Positions 50,697-58,942 are shown, counted from the first letter of the stretch. The stretch: 64,000 bases of DNA from Microbacterium azadirachtae (GCF_000956505.1 NZ_JYIX01000027.1:1-64000), one strand, 5' to 3'. The notes: generated by a model from the sequence alone, not told the origin. Numbers and translations are program-made.

Positions 50697-52420
50697 TGCA
50701 GCGCCTCCTCGTCGGCACGGTGGGCCCAGACGGCGAAGGTCTCGTCGGCCTCGCGGTCGGCGAGGAACCTGCGCACGACGCGTTCCGTGTAGTCGGCGAT
50801 GCCGTCGGCGGTGACCTTCAGCCCGCGCACCGTGCGGCCGAGCCCGGCCTCTTCCCGGAGCGGCGACGCCAGTCCGCCGCCGAGGTGCACCTGATAGCCG
50901 GGCACCTGCTCGCCGTCGATCGTGACGAGCTGGCCCTTCAGGCCGATGTCGGCGGTCTGGATGCGGGCGCACGAGTTGGGGCAGCCGTTGACGTGGAGCG
51001 AGATGGGGTGCGGCAGGTCGATGCCGGCCAGGCGCTCCTCGAGCTGCTCGACGGCGGCGGCCGCGTTCACCTTGGTCTCCACGATCGCGAGCTTGCAGAA
51101 CTCGATGCCCGTGCAGGCGATCGTGCTGCGCCGGAACAGGTCGGGACGCGAGGACAGCCCGAGCGCATCGAGCCCGGCGATGAGCGAGGGGACCCGATCC
51201 TCCGGGATGTCGAGGATCACGAGCTTCTGGTGCGGGGTGGTGCGCAGCCGCGCCGATCCGTGCTCCTCGATGAGGTCGGACAGCTTCGCCAGCGACGGGC
51301 CGGAGATCCGGCCGACGAGCGGGGTGACGCCGACGTAGAACCGGCCGTCCTTCTGCCGGTGGATGCCCACGTGGTCACCGGGGCTGGTCGGCTGCGGGGC
51401 CGCGGGGCCGTCCGGCAGCGCCGCTTCCAGGTACTCGGTCTCGAGGATCCGGCGGAACTTCTCGGTGCCCCACTCGGCCAGCAGGAACTTCAGCCGGGCC
51501 TTGTTCCGCAGCCGGCGGTAGCCGTAGTCGCGGAAGATCCTGGTCACCCCGTGCCACACGTCGGCGACGAGCTCGGGGGCGACGAACACGCCGAGCCGCT
51601 CGCCGAGGCGGGGGGTGGTCGACAGGGCGCCGCCGACCCAGAGGTCGTAGCCCACTCCGAGTTCCGGGTGCACGACGCCGACGAATGCGACGTCGTTGAT
51701 CTCGTGCACGACGTCCTGGCTGGGGTGTCCGGTGATGGCCGTCTTGAACTTGCGGGGGAGGTTCGCAAGCTCCGGGTCGCCGATGAAACGGTCGGTGATC
51801 TCGTCGATCTGCGGGGTCGGGTCGATGATCTCGTCGGCGGCGATCCCCGCGACGGGCGAGCCGAGCACGACGCGCGGCACGTCGCCGCAGGCCTCGGTGG
51901 TCTGCAGCCCGACCGCCTCCAGGCGCCGCCAGATCTCCGGCACGTCTTCGACGCGCACCCAGTGCAGCTGGATGTTCTGGCGGTCGGTGACGTCTGCGGT
52001 GTCGCGCGCGAAGTCGACCGAGATCCCTGCGATGACGCGCAGCTGCTCGGTGGTCAGCTGCCCGCCGTCGATGCGCACGCGCAGCATGAAGTACTCGTCC
52101 TCGAGCTCCTCCGGCGTGAGCGTCGCAGTGCGCCCGCCGTCGATGCCCGGCTTGCGCTGCGTGTATAGACCCCATACGCGGAAGCGGCCGTGCAGGTCGG
52201 TCGGGTCGATGCTCGAGAAGCCGCCCTTCGAGTACACCTGCTCGATGCGCTCGCGCACGCTCAGGCCGTTGTCGACCTGCTTCCACTCCTCGTTGCCGTT
52301 GAGCGGCGCAGTGCCGTCGATCTTCCACTGACCGTTGGGCTTGGACGACGGGCGCGGCGGACGGGCGCGGTCGGTCGTCGGTCGTGCGCCGCGCACGGCA
52401 GCGGTCGGTTCGGGAGACAT
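50693..52420 (-). CDS. sir: Ferredoxin-dependent sulfite reductase (NirA/Sir family)
   Basis: 575 aa. Six-electron reduction of sulfite to sulfide using sirohaem and a [4Fe-4S] cluster. Cluster ligands: CTGIEFC (C-x5-C) and NGCPNSC (C-x3-C). The Tyr and Cys that are covalently linked in Mycobacterium tuberculosis NirA appear conserved in VWGLYTQRKPG and TEACGDVPR. Two nitrite/sulfite reductase ferredoxin-like repeats are present. Sulfite rather than nitrite is favoured by the cysHDN neighbours. It is first of the sir-cysH-cysD-cysN operon, with a palindromic operator 40 bp upstream; TAACTT is a possible -10. Confidence 0.95.
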   Translation of the reverse strand: MSPEPTAAVRGARPTTDRARPPRPSSKPNGQWKIDGTAPLNGNEEWKQVDNGLSVRERIEQVYSKGGFSSIDPTDLHGRFRVWGLYTQRKPGIDGGRTATLTPEELEDEYFMLRVRIDGGQLTTEQLRVIAGISVDFARDTADVTDRQNIQLHWVRVEDVPEIWRRLEAVGLQTTEACGDVPRVVLGSPVAGIAADEIIDPTPQIDEITDRFIGDPELANLPRKFKTAITGHPSQDVVHEINDVAFVGVVHPELGVGYDLWVGGALSTTPRLGERLGVFVAPELVADVWHGVTRIFRDYGYRRLRNKARLKFLLAEWGTEKFRRILETEYLEAALPDGPAAPQPTSPGDHVGIHRQKDGRFYVGVTPLVGRISGPSLAKLSDLIEEHGSARLRTTPHQKLVILDIPEDRVPSLIAGLDALGLSSRPDLFRRSTIACTGIEFCKLAIVETKVNAAAAVEQLEERLAGIDLPHPISLHVNGCPNSCARIQTADIGLKGQLVTIDGEQVPGYQVHLGGGLASPLREEAGLGRTVRGLKVTADGIADYTERVVRRFLADREADETFAVWAHRADEEALQ

Positions 52421-52459
52421 GCGGACAAGTTACGTGCGGATCCGCCCGGGCGCCCGTCT

Positions 52460-52478
52460 GTGTCAGAGCCTCCGACAC
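52460..52478 (-). promoter_or_regulatory. Palindromic operator before the sulfite reductase operon
   Basis: GTGTCAGAGCCTCCGACAC has 9-bp arms around a central base with one mismatch. It is 40 bp upstream of the sir start. The palindrome suggests a dimeric sulfur-responsive repressor or activator. No such regulator gene is in the window, and the rest of 52421-52583 shows no gene. Confidence 0.68.
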
Positions 52479-52583
52479 GGGGCGTCATTGTTCGACATGG
52501 TGCAGATTCTTCGGGGTTTCGTGCGGTTGAATTGTGCGCCGCCGCATGGTCGTCCCGGTGCCCGCGCGCGTCCTCCGCGGCAC

Positions 52584-52627
52584 GACGACGGCGCGGCGCC
52601 CTCCTGCGAGAGCCCCGCGCCGTCGTC
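52584..52627 (-). terminator. Hairpin terminator after the metallophosphoesterase gene
   Basis: GACGACGGCGCGG (52584-52596) and CCGCGCCGTCGTC (52615-52627) form a perfect 13-bp stem, 10 bp past the stop at 52637. It separates this gene from the sir operon. Confidence 0.88.
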
Positions 52628-52636
52628 CTGCGGAGG

Positions 52637-53677
52637 TCAGTGCGCGACGTACGGGACGCGCTCCCAGCTCAGCACCTGTCCGGCGCCGGGCCGGTTGATC
52701 GTGACGCGCAGCCAGTCCTTGTTGTTCGAGGATCCGTCGACCGTCAGGCGCGTGAGGTTGTCGGCCGAGCCGGTCACCCCGTACGTGTTCAGCCAGGCGG
52801 ATCCCGCCGCGAGCGGCTTGTCGTCGTTGAAGACGTGGCTGTCCCCGTTGACCAGGTACACCTCGCCGTCGAACGCGCTCGACTCGTCGACGAGCGTCTG
52901 CACGAGGCCCTGGAAGGCCGAGATGTCGCTCCCCGCCGGCGTGTAGGTCGGGTCGAACATGTCGGCCTGAAGCAGCACCATGACGGCGCGGTCGTGCTTC
53001 TGCTTCGCCGTCGCGAAAGCGCTCTTCACGACCGAGATCGCGTTCGCCATGCGCGCCTGCTCCGCGGCGAGCTGTTCGGGGCGCGGGCTGGTGTCGCCGA
53101 GACCCGCCCACGGCTGGGCCCCGTCGTTGCTGCCCACCACGTGGATCACGGCGAAGTCCACGCCCTGACGGCGCAGGGTCACGTTCTCCGGGAAGCCGGC
53201 CGCGGTCTGCGCGTCGACCTTCACCGGGTTCTGCCCGAGGGAGACTCCCGGGTTCGAGAAGAACACGGAGCGGTCGTAGGCGAGGCGCTCGAGCGGGTTG
53301 TACGCACCGTTGTTCGCACGGTGGCAGTCGGTCCACTCGTTGTCGCCCGGGGTGTAGACGAGGGGGTTGGCGAAGGTGTCGAAGTCGCCCTTGATCTGCT
53401 GGTAGAGGGCGTCGTCGCAGCGGGTGGATCCGTTCTTGATGTCGCCGACGTGGAACGTCATCGCCGGATCGGCGGCGTTGATCTCCTGAATCCACTGCGG
53501 GAACAGCGCCTGCTGCGCGGCGCCGTAGGGGACGTCGCCGATGACGGCGAACGAGTAGTGGCCCGGCTTGTCCTGTCCCGGGGCGTCCGCGGCCCCCGCG
53601 GCGAACGCCGGACTCGTGGCGGCCGCGACGGCGGCCAGCGCGGCAGCGAGGGAAAGAAGCGCTCGAGAGGCGCGCAT
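52637..53677 (-). CDS. Secreted metallophosphoesterase
   Basis: 346 aa. N-terminal Sec signal MRASRALLSLAAALAAVAAA with a likely cut after PAFAAGA. Calcineurin-like core: FAVIGDVPYG (first Asp), FHVGDIKNGSTRCDD (second Asp), YTPGDNEWTDCHR (GDNE for GNHE), and VNGDSHVFNDDKPL (GH-like, written GDSH). The ATG follows GAAGGAGCTACGC. The enzyme probably hydrolyses phosphate esters outside the cell; the altered GNHE and GHTH motifs mean the exact metal site differs from textbook members. Its position inside the sulfur block, between sir and the sirohaem chelatase, has no obvious metabolic reason. Confidence 0.85.
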   Translation of the reverse strand: MRASRALLSLAAALAAVAAATSPAFAAGAADAPGQDKPGHYSFAVIGDVPYGAAQQALFPQWIQEINAADPAMTFHVGDIKNGSTRCDDALYQQIKGDFDTFANPLVYTPGDNEWTDCHRANNGAYNPLERLAYDRSVFFSNPGVSLGQNPVKVDAQTAAGFPENVTLRRQGVDFAVIHVVGSNDGAQPWAGLGDTSPRPEQLAAEQARMANAISVVKSAFATAKQKHDRAVMVLLQADMFDPTYTPAGSDISAFQGLVQTLVDESSAFDGEVYLVNGDSHVFNDDKPLAAGSAWLNTYGVTGSADNLTRLTVDGSSNNKDWLRVTINRPGAGQVLSWERVPYVAH

Positions 53678-53833
53678 GCGTAGCTCCTTCGGTAGGCGTG
53701 GCGCTCCGAGGAGAGCGTCGAGAGCCACACTGCTCCGCTCGCGCGATGCCGAGGTTGCGCCCGGATGAACAGGGCGGGAAGAAGTGCCGCGCGCAGGCCG
53801 ACGCGAGGCCGCGATGCCGAGGGGCGTCCGCGC

Positions 53834-54562
53834 TCACCGACCGGACGGGGGCGGATCGGCGATCCGGGCGGCGCCCGCGAGATAGCGGTCCACCACGAGG
53901 TCCACGAGCGGGGCGGGCGGCTCGCCGTCGTCCAGCAGCGGCTCGGTGAGGGCGGATCCGGCCACGCGCTCCGCGACGTCGAAGAAGTAGCCGTGCGCGA
54001 GCAGGTACGTCGCCACGGGGGCGCCGGGATGCGCGGCGAGGGCGTCGGCGAGGCTCGGCTCCCGGGCGGCGAGGTAGGCGGGTACGACTGGACGGCGCAG
54101 GCGCGCGCCGAGCTGCGCCGCCATCGCCTCGGCATCGGGCAGGGAGCGCGGATCCCGTGATCCCGCGACGGCGAGCACGACCGGACCATCGGCGTCGGCA
54201 TCGGCATCGGCATCGGCGCCGGGAGCGGGGGCTTCCGCCAGCCGGAGTGCGAGCACCTCCGCGAGCCGCGGGTCTGGCCCGAGCGGATCCGTCACGACCG
54301 CATTGCTGCGTGCCCGGGCGGCGCCACCCAGGTCCACCCGCACGTGGAAGCCCTGCGACAGCAGCAGCGGCACGACGACCACGGGCCCGTCGACCGCGGC
54401 CAGGGCCGTCGGCGCATCCGGCTCCTGCACGTCGACGAATCCGGAGTGCACGGCGACGTCGGGGAGGCGCTCGGCGACGCGGCGCACGAGCAGCGCGATC
54501 GCGGCGGCGCCGGCGACGTCCGAGGTGCCGTGCGACACGGCGAGCAGTGCGGGGCGGGGCAT
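53834..54562 (-). CDS. Sirohydrochlorin chelatase (CbiX-like)
   Basis: 242 aa. Two-lobed CbiX/SirB fold: ALLAVSHGTSDVAGAAAIALLVRRV (His in SHGT), VVVVPLLLSQGFHVRVDL (His ligand in FH), and the second lobe VVLAVAGSRDPRSLPDAEAMAAQL, VATYLLAHGYFFDVAERV. Inserts Fe2+ (or Co2+) into sirohydrochlorin to give sirohaem for the neighbouring sulfite reductase. The linker between the lobes is an Ala-Asp repeat (about residues 115-125) encoded by GATGCC triplet pairs at 54197-54225. Equivalent to CysY of corynebacteria by context. Confidence 0.88.
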   Translation of the reverse strand: MPRPALLAVSHGTSDVAGAAAIALLVRRVAERLPDVAVHSGFVDVQEPDAPTALAAVDGPVVVVPLLLSQGFHVRVDLGGAARARSNAVVTDPLGPDPRLAEVLALRLAEAPAPGADADADADADGPVVLAVAGSRDPRSLPDAEAMAAQLGARLRRPVVPAYLAAREPSLADALAAHPGAPVATYLLAHGYFFDVAERVAGSALTEPLLDDGEPPAPLVDLVVDRYLAGAARIADPPPSGR

Positions 54563-54662
54563 GGTCGGAGTGTATGCGGATGTCCGTGGGCGGTGTTCGG
54601 AAGTTCTTCACACACCGACATCGACTCCGATGGGCGTCCGCGTCTTGTGGCGGTCCGCAAGT

Positions 54663-54738
54663 CCGGTTTGGGGCGCCTCCCGCCACGATCAGGTGTCCTG
54701 GTGCGCCCCGAACCGGCAGAACACGCCCCAAACGGGGG
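54663..54738. repeat. Palindromic repeat R5, copy C
   Basis: CCGGTTTGGGGCGCC at the left is mirrored by CACGCCCCAAACGGGGG at the right, with GCGCCCCGAACCGG between. It is nearly identical to copy D and clearly related to copies A and B at 13.6-13.8 kb. It lies in the 298-bp gap 54563-54860, which holds no gene. Confidence 0.87.
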
Positions 54739-54779
54739 CGGGTCGTGCACGCATCTAGGCGACCACTCGTGCCGACGAT

Positions 54780-54856
54780 CCGGTTTTGGGGCGCGTCCCG
54801 CCACGATCAGGTGTCCTGATGCGCCCCGAATCGGCAGATCGCGCCCCAAACGGGGG
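54780..54856. repeat. Palindromic repeat R5, copy D
   Basis: CCGGTTTTGGGGCGCGTCCC opens and GCGCCCCAAACGGGGG closes the element; the internal CCACGATCAGGTGTCCTG is identical to copy C. It ends 4 bp before the stop of the RIO1-like gene and may terminate that transcript. Confidence 0.87.
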
Positions 54857-54860
54857 CGGG

Positions 54861-55739
54861 TCACCCGAACGACTCCGCGACCAGCTCGCCGAAGAGCTCC
54901 TCCGCGTCGACGTCGAGGCGCTGTCGGGCGAACCAGTCGCACACGTTGACGCAGTCGCGGTGCAGCAGGTCCAGCCCCTGCGGGTTCGCGACCGTGTCCA
55001 CGATCTGCGGCAGGTCGATCACGACCACGCGGCCGTCCTGGACGAGCAGGTTGTACGGGGACAGGTCGCCGTGCGCGACCCCGGCTCTGGCGAAGGTCCG
55101 CATGAGCGCGGCGACCTGCGCGAACAGATCGGGGAGCGCCTCCGGATCGTGCCGCACCTGCGCGAGCCGGGGCGCCGCGGCACCACCGGCGGATCCGATG
55201 AACTCCATGAGCACCTCGGTGCCGCTCACCTGCACCGGATAGGGCACGGGGGCGCCGAGCTCCCACATCCGGCGCAGGGCCTCGAACTCGGCCAGCGACC
55301 ACTGCGCTGCGGCGACCTCGCGGCCGTGCTCCGACTTCTTCGCGAGGGCGCGGGCGTCGCGCGAGTTCCGGGTGCGCCGACCCTCGGTGTACACGGCGGA
55401 GCGGTGGAACGAGCGGTGCTCGGTGCCGCGATAGCGCTTGGCGGCGAGGAGCGTGCGCTGGCCGGGATCGCCCGGCACGGCGCGCTCGAGGAGGAAGACG
55501 TCGGCCTCCTTGCCGGTCTTGAGGATGCCGAGCTCGGTGTCGACCGCACCGGCCGAGGTCACCACCCAGTCGGGGCGCGGGTGCGGACCGCGCTCGGTCG
55601 GCGTCGCGGCGGGCCAGGTGGTCCAGCGCTGTCCTTCGCCGAGTTCGACATCGGCGAAGGACAGGCCGAGGTCGTCGTCATCGGCGGCGGAGAGGAAAAG
55701 GGAAGCAGAGGCATCCGAGGATGCGGAGGAAGGGATCAC
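54861..55739 (-). CDS. RIO1-family serine/threonine protein kinase
   Basis: 292 aa. RIO kinase core: KEADVFLLER (ATP contact), LAAKRYRGTEHRSFHR with the catalytic Lys, VLMEFIGSAGG hinge, GVAHGDLSPYNLLVQDG (catalytic Asp and metal-binding Asn) and VVVIDLPQIVD (metal Asp in place of DFG). This is the bacterial RIO1 group common in actinobacteria; archaeal and eukaryotic members mature small ribosomal subunits, but the bacterial role is not established. GTG start. A 14-codon ORF with a strong ribosome site lies 48 bp upstream. Confidence 0.88.
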   Translation of the reverse strand: MIPSSASSDASASLFLSAADDDDLGLSFADVELGEGQRWTTWPAATPTERGPHPRPDWVVTSAGAVDTELGILKTGKEADVFLLERAVPGDPGQRTLLAAKRYRGTEHRSFHRSAVYTEGRRTRNSRDARALAKKSEHGREVAAAQWSLAEFEALRRMWELGAPVPYPVQVSGTEVLMEFIGSAGGAAAPRLAQVRHDPEALPDLFAQVAALMRTFARAGVAHGDLSPYNLLVQDGRVVVIDLPQIVDTVANPQGLDLLHRDCVNVCDWFARQRLDVDAEELFGELVAESFG

Positions 55740-55787
55740 GAGAGGCTCCGGGTCGGGGCCGCTCGCGAAGTGATGGGGCGGGCGGCC

Positions 55788-55832
55788 TCAGGGAAGAAGG
55801 TCGGCAAAGGGCGCGACAACAGAGACGTTCAT
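55788..55832 (-). CDS. Possible 14-residue leader peptide upstream of the RIO1-like gene
   Basis: Reads MNVSVVAPFADLLP then TGA. A very strong ribosome site, GGGAAGGAGCTGACG, precedes the ATG, better than that of the kinase itself. It uses codons unusual for this genome (TCT, GTT, TTT, CTT twice). The kinase GTG is 48 bp beyond its stop, with a GC-rich inverted region between. It may couple or attenuate translation of the kinase, or be a small functional peptide. Too short for any homology argument; could be chance. Confidence 0.45.
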   Translation of the reverse strand: MNVSVVAPFADLLP

Positions 55833-56011
55833 CGTCAGCTCCTTCCCTCGGATCCCGGGGCGATCCCGGTGCCCGCCGAGTCTACGGGGCCGCGGCCCTC
55901 GCGCGGAAGCCCCAGGAAGGATCCGAAGACCCATCGAAAGGTGGAGGCCTGCGGGAAGCGGCCGGGGGATCCCGATCCCTACGCTGGAGGGGACCCGACC
56001 CGAGGAGAGAC

Positions 56012-56476
56012 GTGTTCACCACTCCCGCCCGCCTTTTCCGCGTGCTCGCGATCGCCGAGGCCATCACCTGGACCCTCCTGATCGGCGCCCTGATCGGCCG
56101 CGCCACGGGTCTGCCTCCGGTGCTCGTGACGATCGCCGGATCCATCCACGGCTTCGTCTTCCTCTCCTACGGCGCCACGGCGGTGCTGCTCGCGTTCCAC
56201 CAGCGCTGGGGCGTCGGCGTCGCGATCCTCGCGATCGCGAGCGCGATCGTGCCCTACGCCACGATCCCCGCCGAGATCTGGCTGCACCGCAGTGGCCGCC
56301 TCGCCGGCGACTGGCGCCTGGAGCAGACGGAGGATCCGCGCGACGCCGCCTGGTACGACCGCACGATGCGGTGGTTCCTGCACCGTCCGTGGGTGCTCGC
56401 GCTGCTCATCGTCGCCGCGGTCGCCGCGCTCTTCGCGGTCCTGCTGCTGATCGGCCCTCCCGGCGGGAGCCACTGA
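56012..56476 (+). CDS. DUF3817 integral membrane protein
   Basis: 154 aa. Three to four membrane helices; TPARLFRVLAIAEAITWTLLIGAL at the start, VTIAGSIHGFVFLSYGATAVLLAF and RWGVGVAILAIASAIVPYATIPAEIWL, the standard DUF3817 signatures (HG and PF/ATIP). The C-terminus has an amphipathic loop and a fourth helix. The GTG follows CGAGGAGAGAC, with TACGCT as -10 about 30 bp upstream. In other actinobacteria members are often near guaA or transport genes; function unknown. Confidence 0.85.
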   Translation: MFTTPARLFRVLAIAEAITWTLLIGALIGRATGLPPVLVTIAGSIHGFVFLSYGATAVLLAFHQRWGVGVAILAIASAIVPYATIPAEIWLHRSGRLAGDWRLEQTEDPRDAAWYDRTMRWFLHRPWVLALLIVAAVAALFAVLLLIGPPGGSH

Positions 56477-56569
56477 CCGCAGTCCGACCGCGGAAGAGTC
56501 TGGATCGGGCGCGGGGTGCCGTGCGAGGATGGCGGTCATCCGCGCCCGCCGCCCTCTTCCGGAGTCGTC

Positions 56570-56896
56570 ATGACCGTGCTCGAGATCCGCTCCTACGTCC
56601 TGCATCCCGGTGCCCGTCAGAGCTTCCACGACCTCTTCCACACGAAGGTCATGCCGATGCTCGCCGATCAGGGGATCCGCGTGGTGCGCTACGGCGCGAG
56701 CGAGCACGACGACGTCTCCTACGTCCTCATGCGCGCGTTCGATTCGACGCTCCACCGGGACGAGCAGGAGGACCGCTTCTACGGCAGCGCGCTGTGGCGA
56801 GAGGGGTACCGCGAAGAGGTGCTGGCGATGATCGCCTCCTATCAGGAGGTGGTCCTCACGCTGGACGACGCGACGGTGGACGCGCTCGGAGCCTGA
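56570..56896 (+). CDS. NIPSNAP-family protein
   Basis: 108 aa. Ferredoxin-like dimeric alpha/beta barrel of the NIPSNAP type: VLEIRSYVLHPGARQSFHDLFHTKVMPMLADQGI and a second half DVSYVLMRAFDSTLHRDEQEDRFYGSALW. Such small proteins bind or modify unknown hydrophobic ligands. The ATG follows TTCCGGAGTC. It stands alone between the DUF3817 gene and the dnaK promoter. No catalytic residue can be pointed out. Confidence 0.85.
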   Translation: MTVLEIRSYVLHPGARQSFHDLFHTKVMPMLADQGIRVVRYGASEHDDVSYVLMRAFDSTLHRDEQEDRFYGSALWREGYREEVLAMIASYQEVVLTLDDATVDALGA

Positions 56897-56926
56897 GGTT
56901 CACGACGACGCGGGCCACCAGCACTC

Positions 56927-56953
56927 AAACTTGAGCCGACTGGTATCAAGTTT
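56927..56953 (+). promoter_or_regulatory. Upstream inverted repeat in the dnaK promoter (HAIR-like)
   Basis: AAACTTGA (56927-56934) and TCAAGTTT (56946-56953) are perfect 8-bp arms 11 bp apart, immediately before the -35. Spacing is wider than the 7 bp of a classical HAIR, but CTTGA and TCAAG cores match. It is probably a second HspR site. Confidence 0.7.
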
Positions 56954-56954
56954 G

Positions 56955-56984
56955 TTGACAACGCTTGACGTCGGGCGTACCCTT
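56955..56984 (+). promoter_or_regulatory. dnaK operon promoter
   Basis: TTGACA (56955-56960), 18-bp spacer, TACCCT (56979-56984). It is flanked by the two CTTGA/TCAAG inverted repeats, so repressor bound to both would cover the whole promoter. The leader to the dnaK ATG is about 90 bases. Confidence 0.75.
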
Positions 56985-57002
56985 GAGTCATCGCGACTCA
57001 GG
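56982..57002 (+). promoter_or_regulatory. HAIR operator (HspR binding site) of the dnaK operon
   Basis: CTTGAGT-N7-ACTCAGG matches the HspR-associated inverted repeat CTTGAGT-N7-ACTCAAG with one change. It overlaps the -10 and transcription start. With hspR as last gene of the operon this predicts autorepression. Confidence 0.9.
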
Positions 57003-57079
57003 TTTCGGAGGGATCTTCTCCGGCGGAACAGGGGATCGCGCAGACTTTCCCAGAAACTTCCGACTGAAGGAGAAAACAA

Positions 57080-58942
57080 ATGGCACGTGCTGTCGGTATC
57101 GACCTCGGTACGACGAACTCCGTCGTCAGCGTCCTCGAGGGCGGCGAGCCCAAGGTCATCGCCAACGCAGAAGGCTTCCGGACCACCCCCTCGGTGGTCG
57201 CCTTCACCAAGGACGGGGAGGTGCTCGTCGGCGAGACCGCGAAGCGCCAGGCCGTCACCAACGTGGACCGCACGATCGCATCGGTCAAGCGCCACATGGG
57301 CACCGACTGGTCGTTCGACGTGGACGGCAAGAAGTGGACGCCGCAGGAGATCTCCGCGCGCATCCTGCAGAAGCTCAAGCGCGACGCCGAGGCGTACCTG
57401 GGCGACACCGTGACCGACGCGGTCATCACGGTCCCCGCATACTTCAACGACGCCGAGCGTCAGGCCACCAAGGAGGCCGGCGAGATCTCGGGCCTCAACG
57501 TCCTGCGCATCATCAACGAGCCCACCGCCGCGGCCCTGGCCTACGGCCTGGACAAGGGCAAGGAGGACGAGCTCATCCTCGTCTTCGACCTCGGTGGCGG
57601 CACGTTCGACGTCTCGCTGCTCGAGGTGGGCAAGGACGACGACTTCTCGACGATCCAGGTGCGCTCCACCGCCGGTGACAACCGCCTCGGCGGCGACGAC
57701 TGGGACCAGCGCCTCGTCGACTACCTGATCAAGCAGTTCAAGGACTCGACCGGCGTCGACGTCTCGGGCGACAAGATCGCACTGCAGCGCCTCAAGGAGG
57801 CCGCGGAGCAGGCGAAGAAGGAGCTCAGCTCCTCGACGTCGACCAGCGTCAACCTGCCGTACCTGTCGCTCACCGAGAACGGCCCCGTGTCGCTGAGCGA
57901 GACGATCACCCGCGCGAAGTTCGAGGACCTCACCAAGGACCTGCTCGACCGCACCAAGAAGCCCTTCGAGGACGTGATCCGCGAGGCCGGCATCAAGGTC
58001 GGCGACATCGCCCACGTCGTGCTCGTCGGCGGATCCACCCGTATGCCCGCCGTGGCCGAGCTCGTCAAGCGCGAGGCCGGCAAGGAGGCCAACAAGGGCG
58101 TGAACCCGGACGAGGTCGTCGCCGTCGGCGCAGCCCTCCAGGCCGGTGTCCTGAAGGGCGAGCGCAAGGACGTCCTCCTCATCGACGTCACCCCGCTGAG
58201 CCTCGGCATCGAGACCAAGGGCGGCATGATGACCAAGCTCATCGAGCGCAACACGGCCATCCCGACCAAGCGCAGTGAGACCTTCACGACCGCCGACGAC
58301 AACCAGCCGTCGGTCGCGATCCAGGTCTTCCAGGGCGAGCGCGAGTTCACCCGCGACAACAAGCCGCTGGGCACGTTCGAGCTGACCGGCATCGCGCCGG
58401 CTCCGCGCGGCATCCCGCAGATCGAGGTCACCTTCGACATCGACGCGAACGGCATCGTGCACGTGTCCGCCAAGGACAAGGGCACGGGCAAGGAGCAGTC
58501 GATGACCATCACGGGCGGCTCGTCGCTCTCGAAGGACGACATCGACCGCATGGTGCGCGAGGCCGAGGAGCACGCCGCCGAGGACAAGAAGCGCCGTGAG
58601 TCGGCCGAGGTCCGCAACCAGGCCGAGACCCTGTCCTACTCGATCGAGAAGCTCATCTCGGAGAACGAGGACAAGCTGCCGGAGGACGTCAAGACCGAGG
58701 TCAAGGCCGACGTCGACGCGCTGAAGACCGCGCTGGCCGGCGAGGACGACGAGGCCGTGAAGACCGCGTTCGACAAGCTGAACGCGTCGCAGTCGAAGCT
58801 GGGCGAGGCGATCTACGCGCAGTCCCAGGCCGACGCGGCGGCCCCCGGTGCCTCCGAGGGCGCCCCGGCCGGCGAGAGCGCGGCGTCCGATGAGGACGTC
58901 GTGGACGCCGAGGTCGTGGAAGACGAGGACGAGAAGAAGTGA
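57080..58942 (+). CDS. dnaK: Chaperone protein DnaK (Hsp70)
   Basis: 620 aa, standard actinobacterial length. ATPase domain: [74 protein letters not shown] and [13 protein letters not shown]; linker region [19 protein letters not shown]; substrate domain and a C-terminal Ala/Glu/Asp-rich tail ending VVEDEDEKK. The ATG follows CTGAAGGAGAAAACAA. First gene of dnaK-grpE-dnaJ-hspR, overlapping grpE by 4 bp. It has fewer GGATCC sites than neighbouring genes and strongly biased codons, as expected of a highly expressed gene. Confidence 0.99.
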   Translation: MARAVGIDLGTTNSVVSVLEGGEPKVIANAEGFRTTPSVVAFTKDGEVLVGETAKRQAVTNVDRTIASVKRHMGTDWSFDVDGKKWTPQEISARILQKLKRDAEAYLGDTVTDAVITVPAYFNDAERQATKEAGEISGLNVLRIINEPTAAALAYGLDKGKEDELILVFDLGGGTFDVSLLEVGKDDDFSTIQVRSTAGDNRLGGDDWDQRLVDYLIKQFKDSTGVDVSGDKIALQRLKEAAEQAKKELSSSTSTSVNLPYLSLTENGPVSLSETITRAKFEDLTKDLLDRTKKPFEDVIREAGIKVGDIAHVVLVGGSTRMPAVAELVKREAGKEANKGVNPDEVVAVGAALQAGVLKGERKDVLLIDVTPLSLGIETKGGMMTKLIERNTAIPTKRSETFTTADDNQPSVAIQVFQGEREFTRDNKPLGTFELTGIAPAPRGIPQIEVTFDIDANGIVHVSAKDKGTGKEQSMTITGGSSLSKDDIDRMVREAEEHAAEDKKRRESAEVRNQAETLSYSIEKLISENEDKLPEDVKTEVKADVDALKTALAGEDDEAVKTAFDKLNASQSKLGEAIYAQSQADAAAPGASEGAPAGESAASDEDVVDAEVVEDEDEKK

